Assembly: GCA_036570545.1 (NCBI GenBank)
Contig: DATCXZ010000043.1
Location: forward strand, 1-15,026
Length of the DNA: 15,026 nt
Direction of reading: 5' to 3'
Origin: Pelagibius sp036570545
GTDB lineage: Bacteria > Pseudomonadota > Alphaproteobacteria > Kiloniellales > Kiloniellaceae
Shown: piece by piece, positions 1 through 5,620 of the stretch
Numbering within the stretch: the stretch's first letter is position 1
How the letters are laid out: the number at the start of each line of letters is the position of its first letter
Program-made: the position numbers and the translations under genes
Notes under the pieces: model-generated
Seen by the model: only the letters and a program-made list of their open reading frames with translations
Database searches by the model: none
Told to the model about the DNA's origin: nothing

Positions 1-785
1 CCGACCAGCCGGGCGGCCAGCTTCGCCTCGCCGCCCGCGTGCCGCGCCGGCGCGAGCTCATCGGCATCGTCGACTGGCGCCTGGCACGCTGCACGGACGC
101 TGGCGTCGCGCTGCGCTTCAACAGCTACGTCGGCGCCGAGGAGGTGCTGGCCGAAGCGCCGGAGGTGGTCGTCGTCGCCACCGGCGGCCTGCCCAACACC
201 GAGATCTTTCCCGGTGCCGAGCTGGCGGCAAGCAGTTGGGACATCCTGACCGGCGACGCGCCGGTGGGCGGCACCGTGCTGCTCTACGACGACAACGCCG
301 CGCACCCCGGCCTCGCCGCCGCCGAGACCATCGCCGAGGCCGGCGCCACGCTGGAGATCGTGACGCCGGAGCGCTTCTTCGCCGTCGATGTCGGCGGCCT
401 CAACCACCAGGCCTACGCGCGCTGCTTCGACCGCCACGGCGTGCGCCTCACCATCAGCAAGCGCGTCGTCGCCGCCGAGCGCGCCGGCAACCGCCTGCAG
501 GTGACGCTCGGCTCCGACTATTCCGACCGCGTGGAGACGCGCGAGGTCGACCAGCTCGTGGTCGAGCACGGCACTCTGCCGCTCGACGACCTCTACTTCG
601 ATCTGAAGCCGCTCAGCGCCAACCTCGGCGCCGTCGACTACGACGCGCTCACCGCCGGCCGGCCGCAGGAGACGGTGCGCAACCCGGACGGCCGCTTCCG
701 CCTCTACCGTATCGGCGACGCCGTCGCCAGCCGCAACGTCCACGCCGCCATCTACGACGCCCTCAGGCTGTGCAAGGATGTCTAG
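1..785 (+). CDS. FAD/NAD(P)-binding C-terminal part of an NADH:flavin oxidoreductase-type demethylase (5' truncated)
   Basis: This is the 3' part of a gene cut by the left window edge. The frame opens at base 3 and gives 260 residues before TAG, while full-length relatives are roughly 650-690 residues. The missing front would hold the FMN TIM barrel and the 4Fe-4S cysteines. What remains is the pyridine-nucleotide-disulfide-like domain: it starts with PGGQLRLAA and LIGIVDWR, has VVVATGG after the first Rossmann part, and ends with RIGDAVASRNVHAAIYDALR. That ending is characteristic of the dimethylglycine (DgcA), stachydrine and N-methylproline demethylase branch of the old-yellow-enzyme/2,4-dienoyl-CoA reductase superfamily. 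The likely role is oxidative demethylation of an N-methylated amino acid in the cytoplasm, but the exact substrate cannot be told from this fragment. The GTG at 39 is only an internal valine. The stop overlaps the next gene by 8 bp, so the two are probably co-transcribed. Confidence 0.85.
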   Translation, partial: DQPGGQLRLAARVPRRRELIGIVDWRLARCTDAGVALRFNSYVGAEEVLAEAPEVVVVATGGLPNTEIFPGAELAASSWDILTGDAPVGGTVLLYDDNAAHPGLAAAETIAEAGATLEIVTPERFFAVDVGGLNHQAYARCFDRHGVRLTISKRVVAAERAGNRLQVTLGSDYSDRVETREVDQLVVEHGTLPLDDLYFDLKPLSANLGAVDYDALTAGRPQETVRNPDGRFRLYRIGDAVASRNVHAAIYDALRLCKDV

Positions 786-1506
786 GCGGACAGAGAGCAG
801 CCTGAGGCTGGCGACCTGGAACATCCACTCCGGCATCGGCGGCGATCACTACTTCGACATGGGTCGCATCCTCTCGGTCCTGGAGGAGATCGATGCCGAC
901 GTGGTCGGCCTGCAGGAAGTGGGTTGGCACCGCCGCACCCATCACAGGATCGACCAGTTCTCCTATCTGCGCGAGTTTACGGACTACACCGTGGTAGAGG
1001 GATTGGTCCGCGATCCGCTGCGCGCGCAGTTCGGCAACGCCTTGCTGACGCGCCTTCCCGTCGACAAGGTCCGCTGGGTCGACCTCAAGATCCCCGGTCA
1101 TGTGCCGCGCGGGGCGCTGATCGCCGAGGTGCAAGGCGACGCCTCGCCCCTGGAGGTCACGGTGCTGCATCTCGGCCTGACGGTGTGGGAGCGCGATCGG
1201 CAGACCCGGCGCCTGATGCAAGCCCTGGCGCGGGAGGACGAGGACGATGCTCCGCCACCGTCGATGCTGCTGGGAGACTTCAACATGCTGCGGCGCAGGA
1301 CCCGCGCCTCGGCCATCCTCGCCCAGCGTTTCCCGACCTGTGTGCGCATACCGACCTACCCGGTCCGCCGGCCCCAGCTCAGCCTGGACCGGATCTATCT
1401 CTCGCCGCAGTGGGAGGTCGCCGACGCGCGCGTGCTCGATCACGGCGCGGCCCTGCAGGCCTCCGACCATCTGCCGCTGGTCGCCGAGGTGCGCATCGCC
1501 GCGTAG
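778..1506 (+). CDS. Endonuclease/exonuclease/phosphatase-family hydrolase
   Basis: A complete 242-residue protein of the DNase I-like (EEP) metal-dependent phosphodiesterase family. The motifs appear in the expected order: ATWNIHSG (N15), GLQEV (Glu47, metal ligand), an LLTRLPV strand, the HLGL histidine near 131, GDFN (Asp167, Asn169), LDRIYLS (Asp204) and the terminal SDH (Asp230, His231). The catalytic set looks intact. Members cleave phosphodiester bonds in nucleic acids, phosphoinositides or sphingomyelin, and the sequence does not decide the substrate. No signal peptide is seen, so it is probably cytoplasmic. The ATG overlaps the end of the upstream flavoenzyme gene by 8 bp, which suggests translational coupling. 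This makes it a housekeeping companion rather than an obvious member of the demethylase pathway. Confidence 0.88.
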   Translation: MSRRTESSLRLATWNIHSGIGGDHYFDMGRILSVLEEIDADVVGLQEVGWHRRTHHRIDQFSYLREFTDYTVVEGLVRDPLRAQFGNALLTRLPVDKVRWVDLKIPGHVPRGALIAEVQGDASPLEVTVLHLGLTVWERDRQTRRLMQALAREDEDDAPPPSMLLGDFNMLRRRTRASAILAQRFPTCVRIPTYPVRRPQLSLDRIYLSPQWEVADARVLDHGAALQASDHLPLVAEVRIAA

Positions 1507-1534
1507 CACGACCTGCCGATCTGGATGCGGCCGC

Positions 1535-1553
1535 CCGAAGACGTTATCTTCGG
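1535..1553 (+). other. Short perfect stem-loop after the EEP gene
   Basis: A 7-bp perfect inverted repeat (CCGAAGA / TCTTCGG) with a 5-base loop lies 29 bases after the stop of the EEP-family gene. No T-tract follows, so it is not a convincing intrinsic terminator. It could be an attenuating or mRNA-stabilising hairpin in the 116-bp gap before the membrane-protein gene. Confidence 0.35.
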
Positions 1554-1622
1554 CACCGGGCTGTGGGTGTCGCCGCGGCGCGCGGCCGCTGGGGCAGAAC
1601 AGGCAGGGCGGGTCCGAGGAAG

Positions 1623-2021
1623 ATGATCGAGTTCTATCCGGAGGTCCGCCTCGTGCACATCTGGGCGGTGATCGCCAGCGGCACGCTCTTCGCGCTGCGC
1701 GGCCTCGCTCTCAATCTCGGCGCCGCCTGGCCAAAGGCGGCGCCGCTGCGCCGACTCAGCTACACCATCGACACCGTGCTGCTGATCGCCGCTCTGATGC
1801 TGATGACCCTCGTGCAGCAGTACCCCTTCGTCGACGCCTGGCTGACGGTGAAGGTGCTGCTGCTGGTGGTCTACATCGCCCTCGGCATCTATGCCTTCCG
1901 CAGCAGGCGGTCGCGCGCCGTGCGGTTCGCCGCCTGGCTCGCCGCCCTCGCCGTCTTCGGCTTCATCGTCTCGGTGGCGCGGGCCCACGACCCGCTGGGG
2001 TTCTTCGCCGCCTGGGCATAA
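1623..2021 (+). CDS. SirB2-like small integral membrane protein
   Basis: A 132-residue hydrophobic protein with about four predicted membrane segments: near residues 8-30, 48-65, 72-92 and 100-120. An early VRLVHIWAVIASG segment, a long hydrophobic LLIAALMLMTL stretch, and a short lysine-bearing loop (TVKVLLLVVYIALG) match the layout of the SirB family ('invasion gene expression up-regulator SirB'). The molecular function of this family is unknown, and the name reflects an old Salmonella phenotype. The ATG at 1623 is preceded by an AGGA-type ribosome binding site a few bases upstream, and longer in-frame extensions upstream run through the EEP gene in another frame and are rejected. The gene reads toward nirK, 168 bp away, but an apparent promoter region separates them. 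Confidence is moderate on the family and low on function. Confidence 0.75.
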   Translation: MIEFYPEVRLVHIWAVIASGTLFALRGLALNLGAAWPKAAPLRRLSYTIDTVLLIAALMLMTLVQQYPFVDAWLTVKVLLLVVYIALGIYAFRSRRSRAVRFAAWLAALAVFGFIVSVARAHDPLGFFAAWA

Positions 2022-2042
2022 TAACCTGATTTTTAACCACTT

Positions 2043-2056
2043 TTGACGCCCGCCAA
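2043..2056 (+). promoter_or_regulatory. FNR/NNR-like box upstream of nirK
   Basis: TTGAC, four bases, GCCAA: a 14-bp dyad with the half-site spacing of FNR/DNR/NnrR boxes (consensus TTGAT-N4-ATCAA). Both half-sites deviate from consensus at one or two positions. nirK genes are commonly activated by CRP/FNR-family nitric-oxide or low-oxygen sensors, so the placement is reasonable. It also overlaps the outer arm of a larger inverted repeat, which could explain the pattern without a regulator. Confidence 0.35.
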
Positions 2057-2105
2057 GAAACTCACCGTTGTTTGTTGCAGCGCAACAACGATTGGTGCGG
2101 GCGTC
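2045..2105. repeat. Nested inverted repeat in the nirK promoter region
   Basis: The outer arms, GACGCCCGC at 2045-2053 and its exact complement at 2097-2105, can be extended by CCAA/TTGG with a one- or two-base slip. Inside lies a perfect 7-3-7 palindrome (TTGTTGC, AGC, GCAACAA) at 2072-2088. A second pairing register, CGTTGTT at 2066-2072 with AACAACG at 2084-2090, is also possible. The inner palindrome is centred about 110 bp before the nirK ATG. It could be an operator, or part of a cruciform or mRNA leader structure, and no T-tract marks it as a terminator. Confidence 0.6.
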
Positions 2106-2176
2106 CCAATATGCAGCCTGTGAGCGACGACGACTTGATGACCTAGGCCGCCGCCGGCTCATGAAGAGCAGGTCAC

Positions 2177-2181
2177 AGGAG
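2177..2181 (+). promoter_or_regulatory. Ribosome binding site of nirK
   Basis: AGGAG, eight bases before the ATG at 2190. It fixes the start directly ahead of a clear signal peptide. Confidence 0.75.
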
Positions 2182-2189
2182 CACCTGAG

Positions 2190-3215
2190 ATGAAGAAGTT
2201 GCTTGGCACTGCCGCGAGCGCCCTGGTTCTGGCCATGGCCCTCGGCTTCGCCGGCCCCGCTGTGGCGGATGCCACCCCCCTGGACGCCAGCATCGTGCGC
2301 GACCCGACGGAGGTCCCCGCGCCGATCATCCGCAGCGCCCCCGCCACCGTGAAAATCGAGCTGGAGGCCGTCGAGCGGGTTGCCGAATTGAACGACGGCA
2401 GCACCTACCGCTTCTGGACCTTCAACAACCAGGTGCCGGGCCCGCTGACCCGCGTGCGCGTCGGCGACACCGTCGAGGTGACGCTGACCAACGACGAAGA
2501 GAGCTGGATGGGCCACAACATCGACTTCCACGCGGTGACCGGCCCGCACGGCGGCGGCAACGCCACCATGGCGATGCCCGGCGAGAGCAGGAGCTTCTCG
2601 TTCAAGGCGCTGAAGCCCGGCCTCTTCGTCTACCACTGCGCCACGCCGACGGTGGCCCAGCACATCGCCAACGGCATGTACGGCATGGTTCTGGTCGAGC
2701 CGGAAGAGGGCCTGCCGCCGGTCGACCGCGAGTTCTACGTCATGCAGGGTGAGATCTACACCGTCGAGCCGATCGGCACGGCGGGCGAGCTGACCGAAGA
2801 CTACGAGGCGCTGATCGAGGAGCGGCCGAGCCACTACGTCTTCAACGGCAAGGTCGGCGGCCTCACCGCGGACAAGCCGCTCAAGGCCAAGGTCGGCGAG
2901 ACGGTGCGTCTCTACTTCGGCGTCGGCGGCCCAAACAAGACCTCGAGCTTCCACGTGATCGGTGAGATCTTCGACCGCATCTACGACTTCGGCAGCCTGC
3001 GTGCGGTGACCGAGGACGTGCAGACCGTGACCGTCCCCCCTGGCGGCGCCGTCATCGCCGACGTCACCTTCGAGGTGCCCGGCACCTACGTCCTCGTCGA
3101 CCATGCCTTGAGCCGCGTCGAGAAGGGTCTCGCCGCCTATATCGAGGTCGAGGGCCCGGAGAACCCCGAGGTGTTCCGCGAGATCCCCGGCGAACAACTC
3201 TCGCTGGCGAAGTGA
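2190..3215 (+). CDS. nirK: Copper-containing nitrite reductase (AniA-like NirK)
   Basis: Reduces nitrite to nitric oxide in the periplasm, the second reductive step of denitrification. The 341-residue precursor starts with a Sec-type signal peptide (KK, hydrophobic core to about residue 20, probable cleavage after AVADA near 28) with no twin-arginine motif. Two cupredoxin domains follow. Type 1 copper ligands are His109, Cys150, His158 and Met163. Type 2 ligands are His114, His149 and His305. Catalytic Asp112 and the His255-x-Ile257 pair are also present. The Cys-to-His spacing of the type 1 site (CATPTVAQH, seven residues between) is the short form seen in Neisseria AniA and other class II enzymes, not the longer class I form. 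There is no C-terminal cytochrome or extra cupredoxin domain. The gene stands alone: a structured region precedes it and an intrinsic terminator follows. No nor, nos or nirV gene is in the window. Confidence 0.96.
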   Translation: MKKLLGTAASALVLAMALGFAGPAVADATPLDASIVRDPTEVPAPIIRSAPATVKIELEAVERVAELNDGSTYRFWTFNNQVPGPLTRVRVGDTVEVTLTNDEESWMGHNIDFHAVTGPHGGGNATMAMPGESRSFSFKALKPGLFVYHCATPTVAQHIANGMYGMVLVEPEEGLPPVDREFYVMQGEIYTVEPIGTAGELTEDYEALIEERPSHYVFNGKVGGLTADKPLKAKVGETVRLYFGVGGPNKTSSFHVIGEIFDRIYDFGSLRAVTEDVQTVTVPPGGAVIADVTFEVPGTYVLVDHALSRVEKGLAAYIEVEGPENPEVFREIPGEQLSLAK

Positions 3216-3236
3216 GTTCTCCTGGGGAGACGGTAA

Positions 3237-3272
3237 GGGCCCCGTCGGTCGACGACCGGCGGGGCCCTTTCG
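3237..3272 (+). terminator. Intrinsic terminator of nirK
   Basis: A 13-bp GC-rich stem (3237-3249 with 3255-3267, one G·U pair) closes a CGACG loop and is followed by TTT. It starts 21 bases after the nirK stop and separates nirK from the convergent FAH-family gene. Confidence 0.85.
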
Positions 3273-3284
3273 CTTGAACAAAAC

Positions 3285-3388
3285 TGTCACCCTCGGGCTT
3301 GACCCGAGGGTCCATGTCGAGCGCAGGCGCCTGACCCCTCCATGGATCCGGGATCGCGCTCGCTTACGCTCACTTGTCCGGGATGACA
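3285..3388. repeat. Palindromic intergenic element, copy 1
   Basis: Begins TGTCACCC and ends with the inverted terminus GGATGACA. The left unit is a perfect hairpin: 3290-3297 pairs with 3303-3310 around loop CTTGA. The right half contains a different arm with CCGGGA repeats. The element lies between the convergent ends of nirK and the FAH-family gene. It shares its termini and CTTGN loop with the elements at 11682, 14491 and 14686. Confidence 0.8.
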
Positions 3389-3439
3389 GCCTGAGTAGGC
3401 GGCAGGGAAGTGCGAATGGCGGCAGCGCTGCTTCCGCCG

Positions 3440-4342
3440 TCAGTCCGCCGCCTGGGCCTGTCGCGCGCGGTCCACGAGGCGATTTTCCAGCACGCCGATG
3501 CCGCCGATCTCGCAGCGCACGACATCGCCGTGGCCGAGGTAGCGCGGCGGCTTGAAGCCGATGCCGACGCCGGCGGGCGTGCCCGTCGCGATCACATCGC
3601 CGGGCAGCAGGGTGATGCCGGCCGACAGCGTCTCGATGATGGTGGGAACGTCGAAGATCAGCAGGCCGGTGTTGGAGTCCTGGCGCTTCTCGCCGTTCAC
3701 GAAGGTCTTCACCGTCGTGTCGGCAAGGTCGATCTCGTCGGCGGTCACCGCCCAGGGGCCCATCGGGCAGAAAGTGTCCTGCGACTTGCCGATCAGCCAC
3801 TGGCTGTGGCGGCCCTGCAGGTCGCGCGCGGTCACGTCGTTCACGATGGTGTAGCCCCAGACGTGCTTCAGCGCGTCGGCCTTTTTGATGCCGCGCCCGC
3901 CCTTGCCGATGATGACGGTGAGCTCGACCTCGTAGTCGACCGCGGGGTCGACCGTGGAGTCCATCAGGATGTCCGCGCCGGCCGCGATCACCGACTCCGG
4001 CACCTTGGTGAAGATGATCGGCACCTTCGGCACCGCGCCGGCCGCCGCCGAGGAGTCGAAACCCGAGGAAGCGAATTCCTGGGCATGGTCGTGGTAGTTC
4101 TTGCCGACGCAGAAGATGTTGCGGCGTGGCAGCGGGATCGGTGCCTCCAGCTCGATATCGGAAAGCGCGACCGGCTTGCCCAGTTCCGGCAGCGCCTGCC
4201 CCTCGGCCGCCAGGCGGGCCAGAGCGTCCACGCCGCGCTCGGCCTGGCCACGCTCCAGCGCGAAGGGCCGGACCTGGCCCGCGGCCTCGTCAAGGACGCC
4301 GACGCGCCGTTCGCCATCGATGCGGAATGTACCTACCTTCAC
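3440..4342 (-). CDS. Fumarylacetoacetate hydrolase (FAH)-family protein
   Basis: A 300-residue FAH-superfamily enzyme, a fold used for hydrolysis or decarboxylation of beta-diketo and oxo acids and sugar-acid dehydrations in the cytoplasm. An N-terminal domain of about 70 residues precedes the catalytic core, which opens with FCVGKNYHDHAQE. The metal ligands fit the ExE...D pattern: Glu138 and Glu140 in DYEVELTVIIGK and Asp169 in GYTIVNDVTARD. IGKSQDTFCPMGPW (near 184-197) and GDVIATGTPAGVG (248-260) complete the signature. The start is a GTG supported by a GGAGGAA ribosome binding site. The gene follows the carbonic anhydrase gene with a 54-bp gap and is probably on the same transcript. Substrate is not decidable: homologues are annotated as 2-hydroxyhepta-2,4-diene-dioate isomerase/decarboxylase, acylpyruvase, 2,4-diketo-3-deoxy-L-fuconate hydrolase or oxaloacetate decarboxylase. 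Confidence 0.92.
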   Translation of the reverse strand: MKVGTFRIDGERRVGVLDEAAGQVRPFALERGQAERGVDALARLAAEGQALPELGKPVALSDIELEAPIPLPRRNIFCVGKNYHDHAQEFASSGFDSSAAAGAVPKVPIIFTKVPESVIAAGADILMDSTVDPAVDYEVELTVIIGKGGRGIKKADALKHVWGYTIVNDVTARDLQGRHSQWLIGKSQDTFCPMGPWAVTADEIDLADTTVKTFVNGEKRQDSNTGLLIFDVPTIIETLSAGITLLPGDVIATGTPAGVGIGFKPPRYLGHGDVVRCEIGGIGVLENRLVDRARQAQAAD

Positions 4343-4345
4343 TTC

Positions 4346-4352
4346 TTCCTCC
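4346..4352 (-). promoter_or_regulatory. Ribosome binding site deciding a GTG start
   Basis: GGAGGAA on the minus strand, three to five bases before the GTG at 4342 of the FAH-family gene. There is no competing ATG with a better site. Confidence 0.7.
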
Positions 4353-4396
4353 GTATGCTTGCACTGATCAGCACGGTTTCGTCTGGGTGCCGTGGT

Positions 4397-4999
4397 TCAG
4401 CCGCCGGTTGGGCCGGTCAGCGTGCAGTCGAGATTGCGCAGGCGCCCGTCCTTCAGGCCGTAAACCAGGCCGTGCACCTTGAGTTGCTGCCCGCGGCTCC
4501 AGGCATCGAGCACGATCGGCGTCTCGGCGACGCGGCTCACCTGGGCGATGACGTTCAGCTCGCAGAGCCGGTCGAGGCGCTGCTGGTGGTCGGTCAGGCG
4601 CTCGAGCTCGGCCGTGCAGCGCTGCGCGGTGTCGCGGATCGGTTGCAGCCAGTGGTCGATGATGCCGTGGCGCTCGCCGTCTACCGCCGCCTGGATGCCG
4701 CCGCAGCCGTAGTGGCCGGTCACGATGATCTCGCGCACCTGGAGCTCCTCCACCGCGAACTGCAGCACCGAGAGGCAGTTGAGGTCTCCGAAATTCACCA
4801 GGTTGGCGACATTGCGATGCACGAAGACCTCGCCTGGCTCCAGGCCGGAGATCACGTTGGCCGGCACGCGGCTGTCGGAGCAGCCGATCCAGAAATAGTA
4901 GGGCCGCTGGATATCGGCCAGGCGCTTGAAATAGCCTGGATCTTGCGCGACCCGCTCGGCCGCCCACTCGACGTTGCGCTCTAGCAGGGTTTTCAGCAA
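4397..4999 (-). CDS. Beta-class carbonic anhydrase
   Basis: A zinc enzyme for reversible CO2 hydration to bicarbonate, cytoplasmic. The 200-residue protein carries Cys40-Ser-Asp42-Ser-Arg44 and His96-x-x-Cys99: the two zinc cysteines and histidine plus the Asp/Arg dyad of beta-carbonic anhydrases. HRNVANLV (61-68) and GHYGCGG (95-101) are also intact. Its length and the pattern LCELNV...QV in the C-terminal third resemble E. coli Can more than the shorter CynT. The best start is a TTG at 4999, nine bases after GGAG, because an in-frame stop lies only two codons upstream. A CTG at 4996 is the alternative. The 148-bp upstream gap carries tandem AT-rich repeats and a stem-loop, so the gene probably has its own promoter. 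The FAH-family gene follows 54 bp downstream. Confidence 0.93.
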   Translation of the reverse strand: MLKTLLERNVEWAAERVAQDPGYFKRLADIQRPYYFWIGCSDSRVPANVISGLEPGEVFVHRNVANLVNFGDLNCLSVLQFAVEELQVREIIVTGHYGCGGIQAAVDGERHGIIDHWLQPIRDTAQRCTAELERLTDHQQRLDRLCELNVIAQVSRVAETPIVLDAWSRGQQLKVHGLVYGLKDGRLRNLDCTLTGPTGG

Positions 5000-5058
5000 G
5001 TTCGCTCACTCCGGCAGGGAATGCCCTGTCATAAAGGAGAGAAAGCGGCAGGACCAGC

Positions 5059-5075
5059 CCCTAAGACGCTTAGGG
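5059..5075 (-). other. Perfect stem-loop in the carbonic anhydrase leader
   Basis: A perfect 7-bp stem (CCCTAAG / CTTAGGG) with a 3-base loop, 60-76 bases before the carbonic anhydrase start and 72-88 bases after the marR-like stop. No T-run follows on the minus strand, so termination after marR is unproven. It may be a leader hairpin. Confidence 0.4.
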
Positions 5076-5090
5076 CGCGTTCACGTAAAC

Positions 5091-5122
5091 AGTGCCACAA
5101 ATTTAAATAGTGTCACAAATTT
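5091..5122. promoter_or_regulatory. Tandem AT-rich direct repeat upstream of carbonic anhydrase
   Basis: Two 14-bp copies (AGTGCCACAAATTT and AGTGTCACAAATTT, one difference) are spaced 18 bp apart in an unusually AT-rich patch. On the minus strand this reads as repeated AAATTTGTG-CACT. Near 5080-5091 lies an imperfect GTTCACGTAAAC dyad. The position, about 90-125 bp upstream of the start, fits a promoter with tandem operator sites. The regulator is unknown. Confidence 0.45.
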
Positions 5123-5146
5123 TGAATGTGGAGTAGCGGTCGACCC

Positions 5147-5620
5147 TCACCCCTTCCGCCCCAACCGGTCGAGCAGGTGCAGCAGGTCGCTCTGCTCCTG
5201 CTCGCTGAGGCCCTCCAGGGTCTCGCGCGAGATGCCCGGCCCGATGGCGACCACCTCGCGCGCCAGCTCGTGGCCGTCGTGGGTGAGCTGCACCAGGCGG
5301 CGGCGGCCGTCGTCCGGATCGGTGCGCACGGCGACGAGGCCGCGCTGCGCCAGCCGCTGGACCACTCCCAGCACCGTGGCGGGGTCCATGGCGACCAGGC
5401 CGCCCAGCCTGGTCTGCGCGATCTCGCGCCGCTCCAGCAGCGTCACCAGCACCGAGAACTGCTGCGGCGTGAGGTTGCGGTTGCCGATCTTCGACTGGAA
5501 CACCTCAGAGGCGTGCTGGTGGGCGCGGCGCAGCAGGAAGCCGACCTGCTGGTCCAGCCGGTAGTCCAGCGCCTCGTCGCCCGCCTCGGGCGGGGCGTCG
5601 TGAGGATCGCCGATGCTCAC
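5147..5620 (-). CDS. MarR-family transcriptional regulator
   Basis: A 157-residue winged-helix repressor or activator of the MarR family. The N-terminal dimerisation helix runs through LDYRLDQQVGFLLRRAHQHA (about 18-38). LTPQQFSVLVTLLE (50-63) starts the winged helix-turn-helix, and the recognition helix sits around MDPATVLGVVQRLAQRGLV (78-96). The wing carries the family mark DPDDGRRR (101-108). A C-terminal helix (138-155) returns to the dimer interface. It starts with GTG in a 4-bp GTGA overlap with the end of the enamidase-like gene, preceded by GGAGG. The two are therefore translationally coupled, and the regulator likely senses a substrate or intermediate of that enzyme's pathway. Longer in-frame extensions upstream are antisense-free shadows inside the amidohydrolase gene. 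Confidence 0.93.
   Translation of the reverse strand: MSIGDPHDAPPEAGDEALDYRLDQQVGFLLRRAHQHASEVFQSKIGNRNLTPQQFSVLVTLLERREIAQTRLGGLVAMDPATVLGVVQRLAQRGLVAVRTDPDDGRRRLVQLTHDGHELAREVVAIGPGISRETLEGLSEQEQSDLLHLLDRLGRKG

Noticed and set aside
1440..3800. A 786-codon open frame on the minus strand
   Set aside because: It runs antisense through sirB2 and nirK and crosses the nirK terminator and a repeat. No domain is recognisable, so it is a high-GC shadow.
4368..5009. An alternative minus-strand frame starting at a GTG just before the carbonic anhydrase start
   Set aside because: It overlaps the carbonic anhydrase gene entirely in another frame and its translation is arginine- and proline-rich. The carbonic anhydrase frame has all the catalytic residues.
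5015..5028. Small hairpin CAGGG-AATG-CCCTG before the carbonic anhydrase ribosome binding site
   Set aside because: Only five base pairs; such a stem is expected often by chance in GC-rich DNA.
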